Under the pieces are notes generated by a model that worked only from the letters and a program-made list of their open reading frames with translations, was not told the DNA's origin and did no database searches. The translations under genes and the position numbers were made by a program. Below are positions 9,261 to 16,506 of a stretch of DNA of 36,884 bases, piece by piece. Origin of the DNA: Pseudomonadota bacterium (GTDB taxonomy: Bacteria > Pseudomonadota > Gammaproteobacteria > Pseudomonadales > Pseudohongiellaceae); the NCBI GenBank assembly GCA_027623555.1, contig JAQBSZ010000039.1:1-36884 (forward strand), written 5' to 3'. Position 1 is the first letter of the stretch; every line of letters begins with the position of its first letter.

Positions 9261-10508
9261 ATGGCACTAATAGTTCAAAAATACGGTGGCACTTCGGTGG
9301 GAAGTATCGAGCGCATCGAGGCAGTAGCTGAGAAGATCATCGGTTTTCGCGAGAAGGGTGACGATGTTGTCGTCGTGGTCTCGGCGATGAGTGGCGAGAC
9401 TAATCGTCTGACGGCGCTAGCGTTGAATGTGATGGAGCAACCGACACCGAGGGAGATGGATGTACTACTGGCTACCGGAGAACAGGTGACGATCGCCTTG
9501 TTGTGCATGGCATTGATAAAACGCGGTTGTGGAGCGCGTTCCTTTACCGGTGGCCAGGTGCGTATTCTTACAGATGAGAGTCATACCAAGGCACGGATTC
9601 GGGAAATCGACAGTAACCTCATCCTCACCCAACTTGAAAAAGGGGATGTGGTGGTCGTGGCTGGATTTCAGGGAGTTGATGAATACGGCAACATTACCAC
9701 CCTGGGCCGGGGAGGCTCCGATACTACCGCCGTCGCACTGGCGGTTGCGTTGAGTGCGGCCGAGTGTCAGATTTATACCGATGTAAAAGGGGTTTACACT
9801 ACTGACCCCAGGGTTGTACAAGACGCCAGACTGCTCAAGAGCATTACTTTCGAAGAGATGCTGGAGTTGGCCAGTCTCGGCGCCAAGGTGTTGCAGATCC
9901 GCTCGGTTGAATTTGCCGGGAAATACAAGGTGCCACTTCGTGTGTTATCGACATTCGAAGAAGGCGAAGGAACCCTGATTAGCTTAGAGGAAGAAATCGA
10001 TATGGAAGATCCAGCAATCGCTGGCATCGCGTTCGAGCGCGATGAAGCCAAACTTACAGTAGCCGGCGTACCCGATGTGCCCGGAATCGCTTACACGGTC
10101 ATCGGCCCGGTCAGCGATGCAGGGATTGAAGTTGACGTCATCGTGCAGAATGCGGGGGTTGAAGGCACTAACGATATTACCTTTACTGTCAAACGCGCCG
10201 AATCCGACGAAGCCAAGAAGATACTGGACAAGATTGCCAAATCCATTGACGCAAGAGAGGTGGTGCTGGACAAAAAAGTCTGTAAAGTCTCCCTGGTCGG
10301 TGTTGGTATGCGTTCCCATGCAGGTATTGCCAGTAGGATGTTCAAGGCTCTGGCGGATGAGAATATCAACATCCAAATCATCACCACCTCTGAAATCAAG
10401 ATCTCTGTGGTAATCGACGAAAAGTACCTGGAACTGGCGGTACGCGCTCTGCATAGCGCCTTTGAACTGGGTGATCCCGATTACGGGAAAAACCCTAACC
10501 AGGCGTAA
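9261..10508 (+). CDS. lysC: Aspartate kinase (lysine/threonine-type, two ACT domains)
   Basis: This enzyme phosphorylates L-aspartate, the first step to lysine, threonine, methionine and diaminopimelate. Its 415 residues match the monofunctional LysC class. The N-terminal amino-acid kinase domain starts with KYGGTSVGS and includes FTGGQVRILTD, GRGGSDTTAVALA and IYTDVKGVYTTDPR. The C-terminal half has two ACT domains (about 265-340 and 345-410) for feedback control by lysine or threonine. The start is 3 bp after the alaS stop, with AAGGAAG upstream. There is no lysine riboswitch between alaS and lysC, since no leader exists. Confidence 0.97.
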   Translation: MALIVQKYGGTSVGSIERIEAVAEKIIGFREKGDDVVVVVSAMSGETNRLTALALNVMEQPTPREMDVLLATGEQVTIALLCMALIKRGCGARSFTGGQVRILTDESHTKARIREIDSNLILTQLEKGDVVVVAGFQGVDEYGNITTLGRGGSDTTAVALAVALSAAECQIYTDVKGVYTTDPRVVQDARLLKSITFEEMLELASLGAKVLQIRSVEFAGKYKVPLRVLSTFEEGEGTLISLEEEIDMEDPAIAGIAFERDEAKLTVAGVPDVPGIAYTVIGPVSDAGIEVDVIVQNAGVEGTNDITFTVKRAESDEAKKILDKIAKSIDAREVVLDKKVCKVSLVGVGMRSHAGIASRMFKALADENINIQIITTSEIKISVVIDEKYLELAVRALHSAFELGDPDYGKNPNQA

Positions 10509-10828
10509 TCACGGGTTAAAGTTTCGCCAAATGAGGCCTAAATGGGTTGGAATCCAGCCGAGTTAGGCAGATACTATGGTTTTGGTTGTAGGGAGCCACA
10601 GAGGTATTGTCCGCGAATTTAGCCGCTTTTTGGCGAATTTGCGGTATCTCCCAGCAATTATCTGCTGCGTTGCCAATGCAGATGCCTATCAATAAGTAGC
10701 CTGAGGATTAGGCACTATTCGAAGTCATCTCGGTAACTTCTAGAGTTAGTTGCAACCGTTGCATGTTCCGTGCGGGTTGACCCAAAAAAATAGGGGAAGT
10801 ACAAAGGAATGATTAATGGAGGAAAGCA
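10509..10828 (+). other. 320-bp leader region between lysC and csrA
   Basis: No open reading frame of note lies in this stretch. It contains a repeated 8-mer GCGAATTT near 10613 and 10634 and ends with an A-rich segment. The csrA Shine-Dalgarno GGAGGA follows at about 10818. GGA-containing leader sequence is typical of csrA autoregulation, but I see no full CsrA hairpin set. The region most likely holds the csrA promoter(s). Confidence 0.5.
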
Positions 10829-11029
10829 ATGTTAATACTGACACGCCGAATCGGCGAGACATTGATGATAGGAGATGAGGTTACCGTTACTGTGCTGGGT
10901 GTAAAAGGTAACCAGGTAAGAATCGGAGTGAATGCTCCCAAAGAAATTGCCGTTCACCGCGAAGAAATTTATCAACGCATTCAAAAAGAAAAGAGCGGCG
11001 AGGCTCCAGCTAAAGAAGATAATGAGTAA
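10829..11029 (+). CDS. csrA: Carbon storage regulator CsrA/RsmA
   Basis: CsrA is a dimeric RNA-binding protein that controls translation and stability of mRNAs through GGA motifs in hairpin loops. This copy has 66 residues and the family's standard start [16 protein letters not shown]. The RNA-contact residues L4 and R44 (in [11 protein letters not shown]) are both present. A strong Shine-Dalgarno GGAGGA lies 5-7 bases before the ATG. It sits downstream of alaS-lysC and upstream of tRNA-Ser, the usual gammaproteobacterial setting. The C-terminal tail is short and acidic, as in many relatives. Confidence 0.98.
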   Translation: MLILTRRIGETLMIGDEVTVTVLGVKGNQVRIGVNAPKEIAVHREEIYQRIQKEKSGEAPAKEDNE

Positions 11030-11042
11030 TACCCAGTAATTG

Positions 11043-11066
11043 CGCTCTCCATGTTCCCGGGGAGCG
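11043..11066 (+). terminator. Terminator hairpin after csrA
   Basis: CGCTCTCC pairs with GGGGAGCG (8 bp including one T-G pair) around an 8-base loop, starting 14 bp after the csrA stop. The following sequence is T-rich but lacks an unbroken T run. Confidence 0.5.
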
Positions 11067-11120
11067 TGTCTTGCGTTTAATTTTCCCCCACTTTCAGTAT
11101 TCTTCAATGCTCCTTCGCTA

Positions 11121-11129
11121 TGCTATCAT
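11121..11129 (+). promoter_or_regulatory. Candidate extended -10 of the tRNA-Ser transcript
   Basis: TGCTATCAT is followed by a CGCCCGG discriminator, typical of growth-controlled stable-RNA promoters. No good -35 box is seen. It would give a leader of about 190 bases before the tRNA, longer than usual; the duplicated block described next may explain that. Confidence 0.4.
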
Positions 11130-11190
11130 TCGCCCGGTTTTTGGATGCCGCAACATGTTTCAGCGAGAGCCCCTCTCTCAGGTGTGCGCA

Positions 11191-11334
11191 GTACGTCCGA
11201 GTTCGAACGTATTATAGAATTACGGAGAGATGGGTGAATGCAAGCGAATTCAATGCGTTAGCATTGATCGCTGGCTGGGCGAGTGGCGAAGCACGCCCGA
11301 GTTAGAACATATTATAGAGTTACGGAGAGATGGC
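11191..11334 (+). repeat. Two 44-bp copies exactly 100 bp apart, ending in the tRNA-Ser 5' end
   Basis: Bases 11191-11234 and 11291-11334 match at 38 of 44 positions. Both copies end with the first bases of tRNA-Ser (GGAGAGATGG), but only the second continues as a tRNA. After the first copy, 11243-11272 folds into a strong hairpin (AGCGA and TCAATGC pairing with GCATTGA and TCGCT). A second small hairpin follows (GGGCG with CGCCC, about 11277-11298). This looks like a degenerate duplicate of a tRNA-Ser unit, or a tRNA spacer, left from recombination. Confidence 0.7.
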
Positions 11335-11413
11335 CGAGTGGCTGAAGGCGCGCCCCTGCTAAGGGCGTATAGGGTTAAACCTATCGAGGGTTCGAATCCC
11401 TCTCTCTCCGCCA
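11324..11413 (+). tRNA. tRNA-Ser(GCT)
   Basis: This is a 90-base tRNA with encoded CCA. The acceptor stem pairs GGAGAGA with TCTCTCC, with G as discriminator. The anticodon stem CGCCC/GGGCG encloses loop CTGCTAA, giving anticodon GCT (AGC/AGU codons). A long variable arm follows, as in class II tRNA-Ser, then the T arm GAGGG-TTCGAAT-CCCTC. It is the counterpart of E. coli serV, which also follows csrA. An integrase starts 180 bp downstream, so the 3' end of this tRNA is the expected attachment site. Confidence 0.97.
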
Positions 11414-11526
11414 CTTCAGCAAATCATCTGTTATCAATCTACCCTAATTCCGCACCTAACCCTCTGTTCTTTAAGCATTCCTTGTGTCCCACACTATCAC
11501 AGGGTATTATTTGAGTGCAAATTTTT

Positions 11527-11547
11527 TGTTGGGAAAATTGATGGGAA
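11527..11547. repeat. Island-flanking 21-bp direct repeat, integrase side
   Basis: This 21-mer (TGTTGGGAAAATTGATGGGAA) is nearly the same as 20452-20472, with one mismatch. It contains TGGGAA twice at 12-bp spacing. Its place between tRNA-Ser and the integrase, with the partner just past the last island gene, suggests integrase arm-binding sites or an attachment-site component. Confidence 0.6.
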
Positions 11548-11592
11548 AAAATATCGGCGGACCCTTTTTCGGGTTCTATTACCGGATGAAAT

Positions 11593-12828
11593 ATGGCTGG
11601 AAAGGTAAAAGAATTAACTGCTATTCAAATAAAGAGGCTTAGCAAGCCTGGGCTTTATGCGGCTGGCGGTGCTACAGGGTTGTATCTCAATGTTGCCTCA
11701 GGTGGTTCGCGGTCATGGATTCTAAGAGGCACAATCGGTAGCAAGCGCCGAGATATGGGTTTGGGTGGCTATCCTGATATCTCGTTGCAAAAGGCGCGGG
11801 AGGACGCCAAGGAATACCGCAGCCAAATGCGCAGGGGTATAGACCCGATTAATGGAAGAAGGGCCGACAAGACTGCGTTGAAGTGGGCACAAGCAAAAAC
11901 CATTTCCTTCCAGGAAGCGGCGTATCAATGCCATGCAAAGAAACTCCCAGAATTTAAAAATATAAAACACGGAAAAGAGTGGATTAGAACGCTTGAACGT
12001 CATGCGTTCCCGGTACTCGGATCGATGCCCGTCGGTGAAATTGAAAAAACCCACCTACTGAAATTACTCGAACCGATCTGGCAAACCAAGACTGAAACAG
12101 CAACGCGGGTCCGGCAGCGAATCGAGACAGTGTTGAGTTGGGCATCAGCGAGCGGATCTCGATCAGGCGAAAATCCCGCGCGCTGGAAGGACAATCTGGA
12201 ACCGCTACTCCCTACGCCATCCAAGATAACCAAGGTAGTCCATCATCCGGCATTGCCTTGGCAAAAAATCGGTGCATTTATGGGAGAGCTGCGAAATCGC
12301 AACGGTATAGCGGCCAGGGCGTTGGAGTTTGCAATATTAACCGCAGCGCGAAGTGGTGAAGTGCGCGGCATGGTTTGGTCAGAAGTCGATTTGGTCTCGA
12401 AGTTGTGGATCGTGCCAGAAGAACGGACAAAATCTAAACGAGATCACAAAGTCCCTCTCTCAGATGATGCGATTCACATTCTCAAAAAACTAACCAGGTT
12501 CGAAGGAATCGATTTCGTGTTCGCAGCGCCCCGTGGCGGCATGTTGAGCGATGTGGCGCTTCTGGCTGTAATGAAGAGAATGAACGTCCCTGCAGTGCCT
12601 CACGGCTTCAGGAGCACTTTCAAGGACTGGGCTCGAAGCAACACCGCTTATCCAGATGAGGTCTCAGAACTGGCTCTCGCGCACGTTAACAGCGACAGCA
12701 CCAGGGCGGCTTATGCGCGTGATGAATTGCTACCGAAGCGACAAAAGTTAATGGGGGATTGGGCCAAGTTTTGTAGCAAGGCTCAGAACTCGGGGAGAGT
12801 TATTGCAATTCGGGGCAGCAAGGCATGA
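11593..12828 (+). CDS. P4-type tyrosine integrase
   Basis: This 411-residue site-specific recombinase inserts the island at the adjacent tRNA. The N-terminal arm-binding domain (DUF4102 type, about 1-90) includes GLYLNVASGGSRSWILR and GLGGYPDISLQKARE. A SAM-like core-binding domain spans about 110-200, and the catalytic domain covers about 220-390. Catalytic residues are present: R253 (TAARSGEVRG), H337-x-x-R340 (PHGFRSTF), H364 (LALAHV) and nucleophile Y374 (RAAYARDEL). It faces away from tRNA-Ser, the normal P4-family layout. It is not an integron integrase: the IntI-specific insertion is absent and the arm domain is P4-type. The next gene overlaps its stop by 4 bp (ATGA). Confidence 0.96.
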   Translation: MAGKVKELTAIQIKRLSKPGLYAAGGATGLYLNVASGGSRSWILRGTIGSKRRDMGLGGYPDISLQKAREDAKEYRSQMRRGIDPINGRRADKTALKWAQAKTISFQEAAYQCHAKKLPEFKNIKHGKEWIRTLERHAFPVLGSMPVGEIEKTHLLKLLEPIWQTKTETATRVRQRIETVLSWASASGSRSGENPARWKDNLEPLLPTPSKITKVVHHPALPWQKIGAFMGELRNRNGIAARALEFAILTAARSGEVRGMVWSEVDLVSKLWIVPEERTKSKRDHKVPLSDDAIHILKKLTRFEGIDFVFAAPRGGMLSDVALLAVMKRMNVPAVPHGFRSTFKDWARSNTAYPDEVSELALAHVNSDSTRAAYARDELLPKRQKLMGDWAKFCSKAQNSGRVIAIRGSKA

Positions 12829-13319
12829 GCGCGGACTCAGAAAAGCGAAAAAAAGCCATCCGTAATATACGGCATTGGTTTAAGGCAATTAAGCATGAAA
12901 GCAAGATGATCGAGCTGCCCGACGATATTGAATCAATGATCGGCGAGTGGGACGCTCATTGCCGAACGCTCCCTGACGAGCACGGCACAATGACTCTAAA
13001 ATTTTTGGAGCAAGCCAGGTTAAGCCTTAACGCTGGTGACAAGAAGCAGTTAAGGATATGGCTTCTGCGCGCGAGGAAGTTAATCGAAGGCGCAAATACC
13101 GACGACTTGATTAGGGGTGGCCCAGCCAAAAGGAAGGGCGGCGCGGCTACCGCACGGATCAACGCGGCGATTCGAGCAGAGAAGGCGATCAAGGCAGCGA
13201 AGTTGTACGATTCAATGACAGACCTTTCGCCAAAAGAAAGGATCGAGATAATAGCCGAACGCATGAATGTCCACAGAAGCACAGTCCTCCGCTACTTAAA
13301 ACAAACGAGCAGGCGCTAA
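12825..13319 (+). CDS. Unknown integrase-coupled protein with C-terminal helix-turn-helix
   Basis: I do not recognise the family of this 164-residue basic protein. The start overlaps the integrase stop by 4 bp, so the two are translationally coupled. The N-terminal half is helical and charged. The C terminus (about 128-160: SPKERIEIIAERMNVHRSTV) looks like a helix-turn-helix that could bind DNA. It may act with the integrase as an excision or regulatory factor, but this rests only on the position and the HTH. The stop codon lies in the loop of a perfect terminator hairpin. Confidence 0.75.
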   Translation: MSADSEKRKKAIRNIRHWFKAIKHESKMIELPDDIESMIGEWDAHCRTLPDEHGTMTLKFLEQARLSLNAGDKKQLRIWLLRARKLIEGANTDDLIRGGPAKRKGGAATARINAAIRAEKAIKAAKLYDSMTDLSPKERIEIIAERMNVHRSTVLRYLKQTSRR

Positions 13320-13334
13320 GCGCCTGCTCGTTTT
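13306..13334 (+). terminator. Perfect terminator with the stop codon as its loop
   Basis: An 11-bp perfect stem (CGAGCAGGCGC with GCGCCTGCTCG) has a 3-base loop TAA, which is the stop codon of the upstream gene, followed by TTTT. It ends the integrase operon. Confidence 0.85.
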
Positions 13335-13380
13335 GGTCTGCATACTGCAATCACCTAATGACTCATGAGGGTGTTTTCAG

Positions 13381-13581
13381 ATGCACGACTTCCCGCAGCC
13401 ACATCGGCTTGGCGGCTCAACACGGTGGGCTCCGAACGATATTCAAGACTTCGAAACTAAAAACCTGTTAGAGCTTCCTTCCCTAACGGGAATGGCGACC
13501 GTACGCGATTTAGCAGCTCGATACCGCGTCAGCGTTCCAACTATTTGGAGATGGACGAAAGCCTCTAGGCATTCGGCATAA
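13381..13581 (+). CDS. AlpA-like excisionase/regulator, apparently rearranged
   Basis: AlpA/Xis-type proteins are small MerR-like winged-helix regulators common in P4-type islands. Here the pieces are in reverse order. Residues about 3-21 (DFPQPHRLGGSTRWAPNDI) resemble the wing and C-terminal part of AlpA. Residues about 40-58 (VRDLAARYRVSVPTIWRW) resemble the N-terminal helix-turn-helix that should come first. The ORF ends straight after the helix-turn-helix. It may be a fusion of the tail of one alpA copy to the head of another after a deletion, and so may be non-functional. The ATG at 13381 is used; an internal ATG at 13492 would encode only the helix-turn-helix part. Confidence 0.55.
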   Translation: MHDFPQPHRLGGSTRWAPNDIQDFETKNLLELPSLTGMATVRDLAARYRVSVPTIWRWTKASRHSA

Positions 13582-13593
13582 GCCAGGTGTCAT

Positions 13594-13980
13594 GTGGCAA
13601 AAAAACCCGCCCCCTACATAATATACAAAGGCCATTTTAGCTTCCCTGCAGCACTCCTGGAGCATCCTGATATGCGATTGCTTTCACCACGAGCAATGAA
13701 ATTGCTTGTGGACGTCGGATCTCAATATAACGGCTATAACAACGGCGATTTGTGCATCACACGGTCTGTGATGACCCATCGGGGCTGGTCTTCTAACGAT
13801 CAACTAATGAAGGCGAAGCAGGAACTACTCGACCGTAATCTTATAATGCAAACAAAAAATGGCGGTCTCGGGATTGGGCCGAACTTATACGCGATCACCT
13901 GGCAGCCAATTCAAGACTGTGGTGGGAAACTGGACGTAAAATCCACGACGGTCGCGCCTAGGAGTCTTGATGAAAAATAA
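13594..13980 (+). CDS. Winged-helix replication-initiator-like protein
   Basis: This 128-residue protein begins at a GTG (MAKKPAPYIIYKGHFSFP). It contains a helix-turn-helix/winged-helix stretch: LSPRAMKLLVDVGSQYNGYNNGDLCITRSVMTHRGW and so on, about residues 28-100. The pattern SPRAxKLLxDLxxQYxGxNNGDL is one I associate with small Rep-like or HTH proteins of P4-type islands. It recalls the N-terminal DNA-binding domain of plasmid and satellite initiators. The palindromic repeat cluster begins at its 3' end, which supports a role in origin binding. Without a primase or helicase domain, host replication functions would be needed. The assignment to replication is inference; a transcriptional regulator is the alternative. 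Confidence 0.6.
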   Translation: MAKKPAPYIIYKGHFSFPAALLEHPDMRLLSPRAMKLLVDVGSQYNGYNNGDLCITRSVMTHRGWSSNDQLMKAKQELLDRNLIMQTKNGGLGIGPNLYAITWQPIQDCGGKLDVKSTTVAPRSLDEK

Positions 13981-14190
13981 AGCCCGCACACCGCCTCACG
14001 GTGCAGACTGCACAAAGGGGGCTTCTTGAAAAATAAAGCCCGCACACCGCCCCGCGGTGCAGACTGCACCGCCCCACGGTGCAGCAAACCCAGAAAAGCC
14101 CATTCGTTGCACCGCCACACGGTGCAGTCCGCACCGCCATACGGTGCACAAATGGCCTTTTTTGACACACCGCCGCACCGCCACGCGGAC
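13971..14190. repeat. Cluster of six short palindromes, candidate replication origin or iteron array
   Basis: Six units share the pattern CACCG-CCnnn-CGGTG at 13989-14003, 14045-14059, 14065-14083, 14108-14126, 14131-14147 and 14176-14190. The third and fourth extend to 7-bp arms (TGCACCG/CGGTGCA); the last has one mismatch. The first two lie inside a 43-bp direct repeat (13971-14013 and 14027-14069, 41 of 43 identical, 56-bp offset). Neighbouring arms can also pair with each other. Location directly behind the Rep-like gene suggests iterons, but an RNA element or packaging signal is possible. Confidence 0.85.
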
Positions 14191-14370
14191 ACCTTTATAA
14201 TTTTACCACATACATCTGGAGTCCGAGGCCGAGCTTCAAGTAAGTGCCTTCGATGTGATGGTGAAGGATGCCTGTACTGCGAATCGCGAGTAACTAGTCA
14301 CAGCGATAAATCAGCACAAGAGAGAACGAACCAAAGCTTTCAAAGATCAGAGAGGCATAAAAACCATTAA
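14152..14370 (+). CDS. Possible small zinc-knuckle protein
   Basis: The reading frame from ATG 14152 encodes 72 residues with a four-cysteine cluster CLRCDGEGCLYC (C-x2-C-x4-C-x2-C), suggestive of a zinc site. The frame stays open upstream only because it crosses the palindromic repeats, so the longer version from 14026 is not credible. No Shine-Dalgarno is visible. It is a weak candidate gene. Confidence 0.3.
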   Translation: MAFFDTPPHRHADTFIILPHTSGVRGRASSKCLRCDGEGCLYCESRVTSHSDKSAQERTNQSFQRSERHKNH

Positions 14371-14393
14371 CGTTAATTATACGAGGGAATCAC

Positions 14394-14699
14394 ATGCAGG
14401 GTAATGATATTAGTCAGGCAAGAAATCTAGACGAAAGAGAGGCCAAATTATTACGCCTGGCTTCTCGGTTATTAGGTGTTGCTGTCCAAACAGTTCAAGC
14501 CGGAGTGTCACGCAATTTTTCTGATCGGCTCGATGATGCATACGACTCGGAAAAGCTCTACCCCAAATTAACCATAACAAGCGCACATGGTGGCGGGAGC
14601 ATCTTCATGGATCTGGTTCTTTGCAATCCAGTCACTGATCAGATTGTTGCACAATTGCTGAGGGTTGAGGGCACGAGTGAAGGAGGTACACCATGTTGA
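14394..14699 (+). CDS. Island protein of unknown function
   Basis: I do not recognise this 101-residue protein. The N-terminal half is helical (residues about 10-40), and the C-terminal half looks like alternating strands (LTITSAHGGGSIFMDLVL). GAGGGA lies upstream of the ATG. The next gene begins 7 bp before this stop, with a strong Shine-Dalgarno (GGAGGT) inside this gene, so the two form a coupled pair. Its location between the repeat cluster and the capsid gene is the only clue to its role. Confidence 0.7.
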   Translation: MQGNDISQARNLDEREAKLLRLASRLLGVAVQTVQAGVSRNFSDRLDDAYDSEKLYPKLTITSAHGGGSIFMDLVLCNPVTDQIVAQLLRVEGTSEGGTPC

Positions 14700-14923
14700 A
14701 TAAAGCTGTTCAGTTTTGCGTGAATCGGGTGGGACGCACTTGCTCACGTGAACAACTAATCGACCAACTTGAACGACTCGCCGCCCGCACTCCAGGAACC
14801 GGGTTGAACATTGCCATGCAAAAGAGGGCTATGGAGAAAGGGCTAAGAGCCGCAGGATATTCAAGAGCGCAATCGGTCGAAATCGCTTCGAGGTACTACG
14901 GGGCGGCGGATCATGACGTCTGA
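14693..14923 (+). CDS. Small island protein, paralogue of the next gene
   Basis: This is an unknown 76-residue protein. Its first 34 residues align closely with residues about 48-81 of the next gene. Shared positions are LNKAVQ(F/Y)C(V/I), RVG, T, S, QL(V/I)D and L, then AA, so the two are diverged duplicates. It has an excellent Shine-Dalgarno (GGAGGT, 6-7 bases before ATG). It overlaps both neighbours (7 bp before, 11 bp after), giving a tightly coupled operon leading to the capsid gene. No catalytic motif is visible. Confidence 0.75.
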   Translation: MLNKAVQFCVNRVGRTCSREQLIDQLERLAARTPGTGLNIAMQKRAMEKGLRAAGYSRAQSVEIASRYYGAADHDV

Positions 14924-15299
14924 TTGGGTTGGTGCTACCGGTGTGCTGGCCAGCTATGTCCCAGAAGGGCCAGATCGAAACATGTTGCTCTCTCACGTAA
15001 GGTTCTCGGTCATATTTCAAGGGCAGCACGGGAGGGGAAAACGAAATGGTGCCCTAAACAAGGCCGTCCAATATTGCATCGGAAGAGTTGGGCCTACGAT
15101 TTCTCTTCGCCAGTTAGTTGATGAACTGGAGATTATCGCGGCAAATCATCCATCAATGCACATTGCTGGTGTAGATCGTTTTGCCAAACTGATTCTGGTT
15201 GATGTTAAGGGTGGCACTGAGGAGATTCAGTTCGCATCTTTGTACTATCACCTTACCAAGGCGAGAAAAGAATTATTTTCCAATCAGCCGCCAAATTAA
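14913..15299 (+). CDS. Island protein with a domain duplicated from its neighbour
   Basis: This 128-residue unknown protein has an N-terminal extension of about 47 residues not present in the paralogue. The shared domain starts at ALNKAVQYCIGRVGPT and is followed by a beta-like C terminus (HIAGVDRFAKLILVDVKGG). The start overlaps the preceding stop by 11 bp. It lies 61 bp before the major capsid gene. The position could suit a head-assembly or capsid-remodelling partner, but nothing in the sequence shows that directly. Confidence 0.72.
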   Translation: MTSDWVGATGVLASYVPEGPDRNMLLSHVRFSVIFQGQHGRGKRNGALNKAVQYCIGRVGPTISLRQLVDELEIIAANHPSMHIAGVDRFAKLILVDVKGGTEEIQFASLYYHLTKARKELFSNQPPN

Positions 15300-15360
15300 G
15301 AAACTGTGGTTTAGAGTAGCTCAGGTTATCTTATTTACACCATCAAAAGGACAAGAGCAC

Positions 15361-16506
15361 ATGTCGAGTATCACAGATATTACTGACCTGCTAACGGAGC
15401 AGGGCAAGACTTTTACCGAGCGCCACAAAGCGGACTCAATGAGATTTGAGAACATTGAAAAGTACATTCAAGGCATTGAAGCAAAAGCCAATCGACCCTT
15501 TTGCGCTGTGGGGTCATTTTCACCTGACCAGGAGGATCACCGGAAGGCATTCGATTCATATCTGAGAAAGGGTGAAGCAGACGGTCTTTCGCATATCCAA
15601 CAGAAAGCGATGAATTCAAGCAGCGATCCGGACGCTGGCTATTTGGTCCTGCCTGAAATGGACGCGGTTATTGATCGGATCGCCGAAGATGTTTCAGCAA
15701 TGTACCGACTGGCAGATGTCCGGACAATCAAAACAGCCAAGTACGAGAAATTGGTGAAGACTTCTGGAATGGCCATGAGCAGGGTCGGTGATGGCGCTAC
15801 CGCAGGCGAAACAACCGAGCCGACCTACGCGAAAATCCAAATCGACGTTCATACCGCCGAAGTAGAGCCGTGGGCTAATAACGAATCGCTCGAGGATGCC
15901 GGCGTCGACCTAGGTAGTGACTTGGCGAATGAAGCTGGTATCGCGTTCGCAGAAGGCGGTGGAGCAGAATTTATCACCGGGAACGGCGTAGGGAAAGCTC
16001 GCGGGATATTGAGCTATCCCATAGTCGCCAACTCAGCTTATGCCTGGGGGTCCGTCGGGTTTATTTTGTCGGGCAAATCCGCCGCGTTCACGTCGGTCGC
16101 GCCGGCAGATAAGATTATCAACCTGCAGCACTCACTGAAGCAGCAGTATCGCTCCGCTGCCGTATGGCTTATGAATGATTCGACCCTCGAGGCCGTCCGA
16201 CAAATCAAGGACGCATCCGGATCTTACTACCTCTGGCAACCAGACCCCACTGCAGCGTTTGGGGGTCGGCTGCTAGGAAATCCGGTTGAGATCGACTCAG
16301 GGATGCCTGATATCGCCGCCGGCTCTTATTCGATCGCCTTCGGCAACTTCAAGCGCGGTTACAAGATCGTTAATCGCGCCGGGACAACCTTAATTCGTGA
16401 CAACCTCACGGCGAAAGGAAAGACTAAATTTAACTTCCGACGTAGATTCGGTGGTGGAATCTACAACTTCGAAGCAATCAAGTTAATGAAGTTCGCCACA
16501 AGCTGA
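15361..16506 (+). CDS. HK97-type major capsid protein
   Basis: This 381-residue structural protein forms icosahedral phage heads. The N-terminal segment (about 1-85) is a charged, coiled-coil-like delta/scaffold region (TEQGKTFTERHKADSMRF). The HK97 core follows: GYLVLPEMDAVIDRIAED, MSRVGDGATAGETTEP, the E-loop/N-arm region and the P domain. The late signature GNPVEIDSGMPDIAAGSYS and FGNFKRGYKIVNR is typical of the family. ATG 15361 is preferred over an upstream in-frame start because it follows AAGGAC and gives the usual N terminus. No portal, prohead protease or terminase large subunit is found beside it, so the capsid would depend on a helper phage for assembly. Confidence 0.93.
   Translation: MSSITDITDLLTEQGKTFTERHKADSMRFENIEKYIQGIEAKANRPFCAVGSFSPDQEDHRKAFDSYLRKGEADGLSHIQQKAMNSSSDPDAGYLVLPEMDAVIDRIAEDVSAMYRLADVRTIKTAKYEKLVKTSGMAMSRVGDGATAGETTEPTYAKIQIDVHTAEVEPWANNESLEDAGVDLGSDLANEAGIAFAEGGGAEFITGNGVGKARGILSYPIVANSAYAWGSVGFILSGKSAAFTSVAPADKIINLQHSLKQQYRSAAVWLMNDSTLEAVRQIKDASGSYYLWQPDPTAAFGGRLLGNPVEIDSGMPDIAAGSYSIAFGNFKRGYKIVNRAGTTLIRDNLTAKGKTKFNFRRRFGGGIYNFEAIKLMKFATS

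Noticed and set aside
9255..9261. Lysine riboswitch before lysC
   Set aside because: Only 3 bp separate the alaS stop and the lysC start, so there is no leader to hold one.
11593..12828. Integron integrase serving the attC sites
   Set aside because: The protein has a P4-type arm-binding domain, lies next to a tRNA and lacks IntI features. It is not expected to act on attC hairpins.
14026..14151. Coding use of the frames running through the palindromic repeats on both strands
   Set aside because: The open frames arise from the repeat units themselves and give low-complexity peptides; only the part from 14152 is kept as a weak candidate.
13971..14190. CRISPR array
   Set aside because: The repeats are short palindromes with irregular spacing and no unique spacers of constant length, and no cas gene is nearby.
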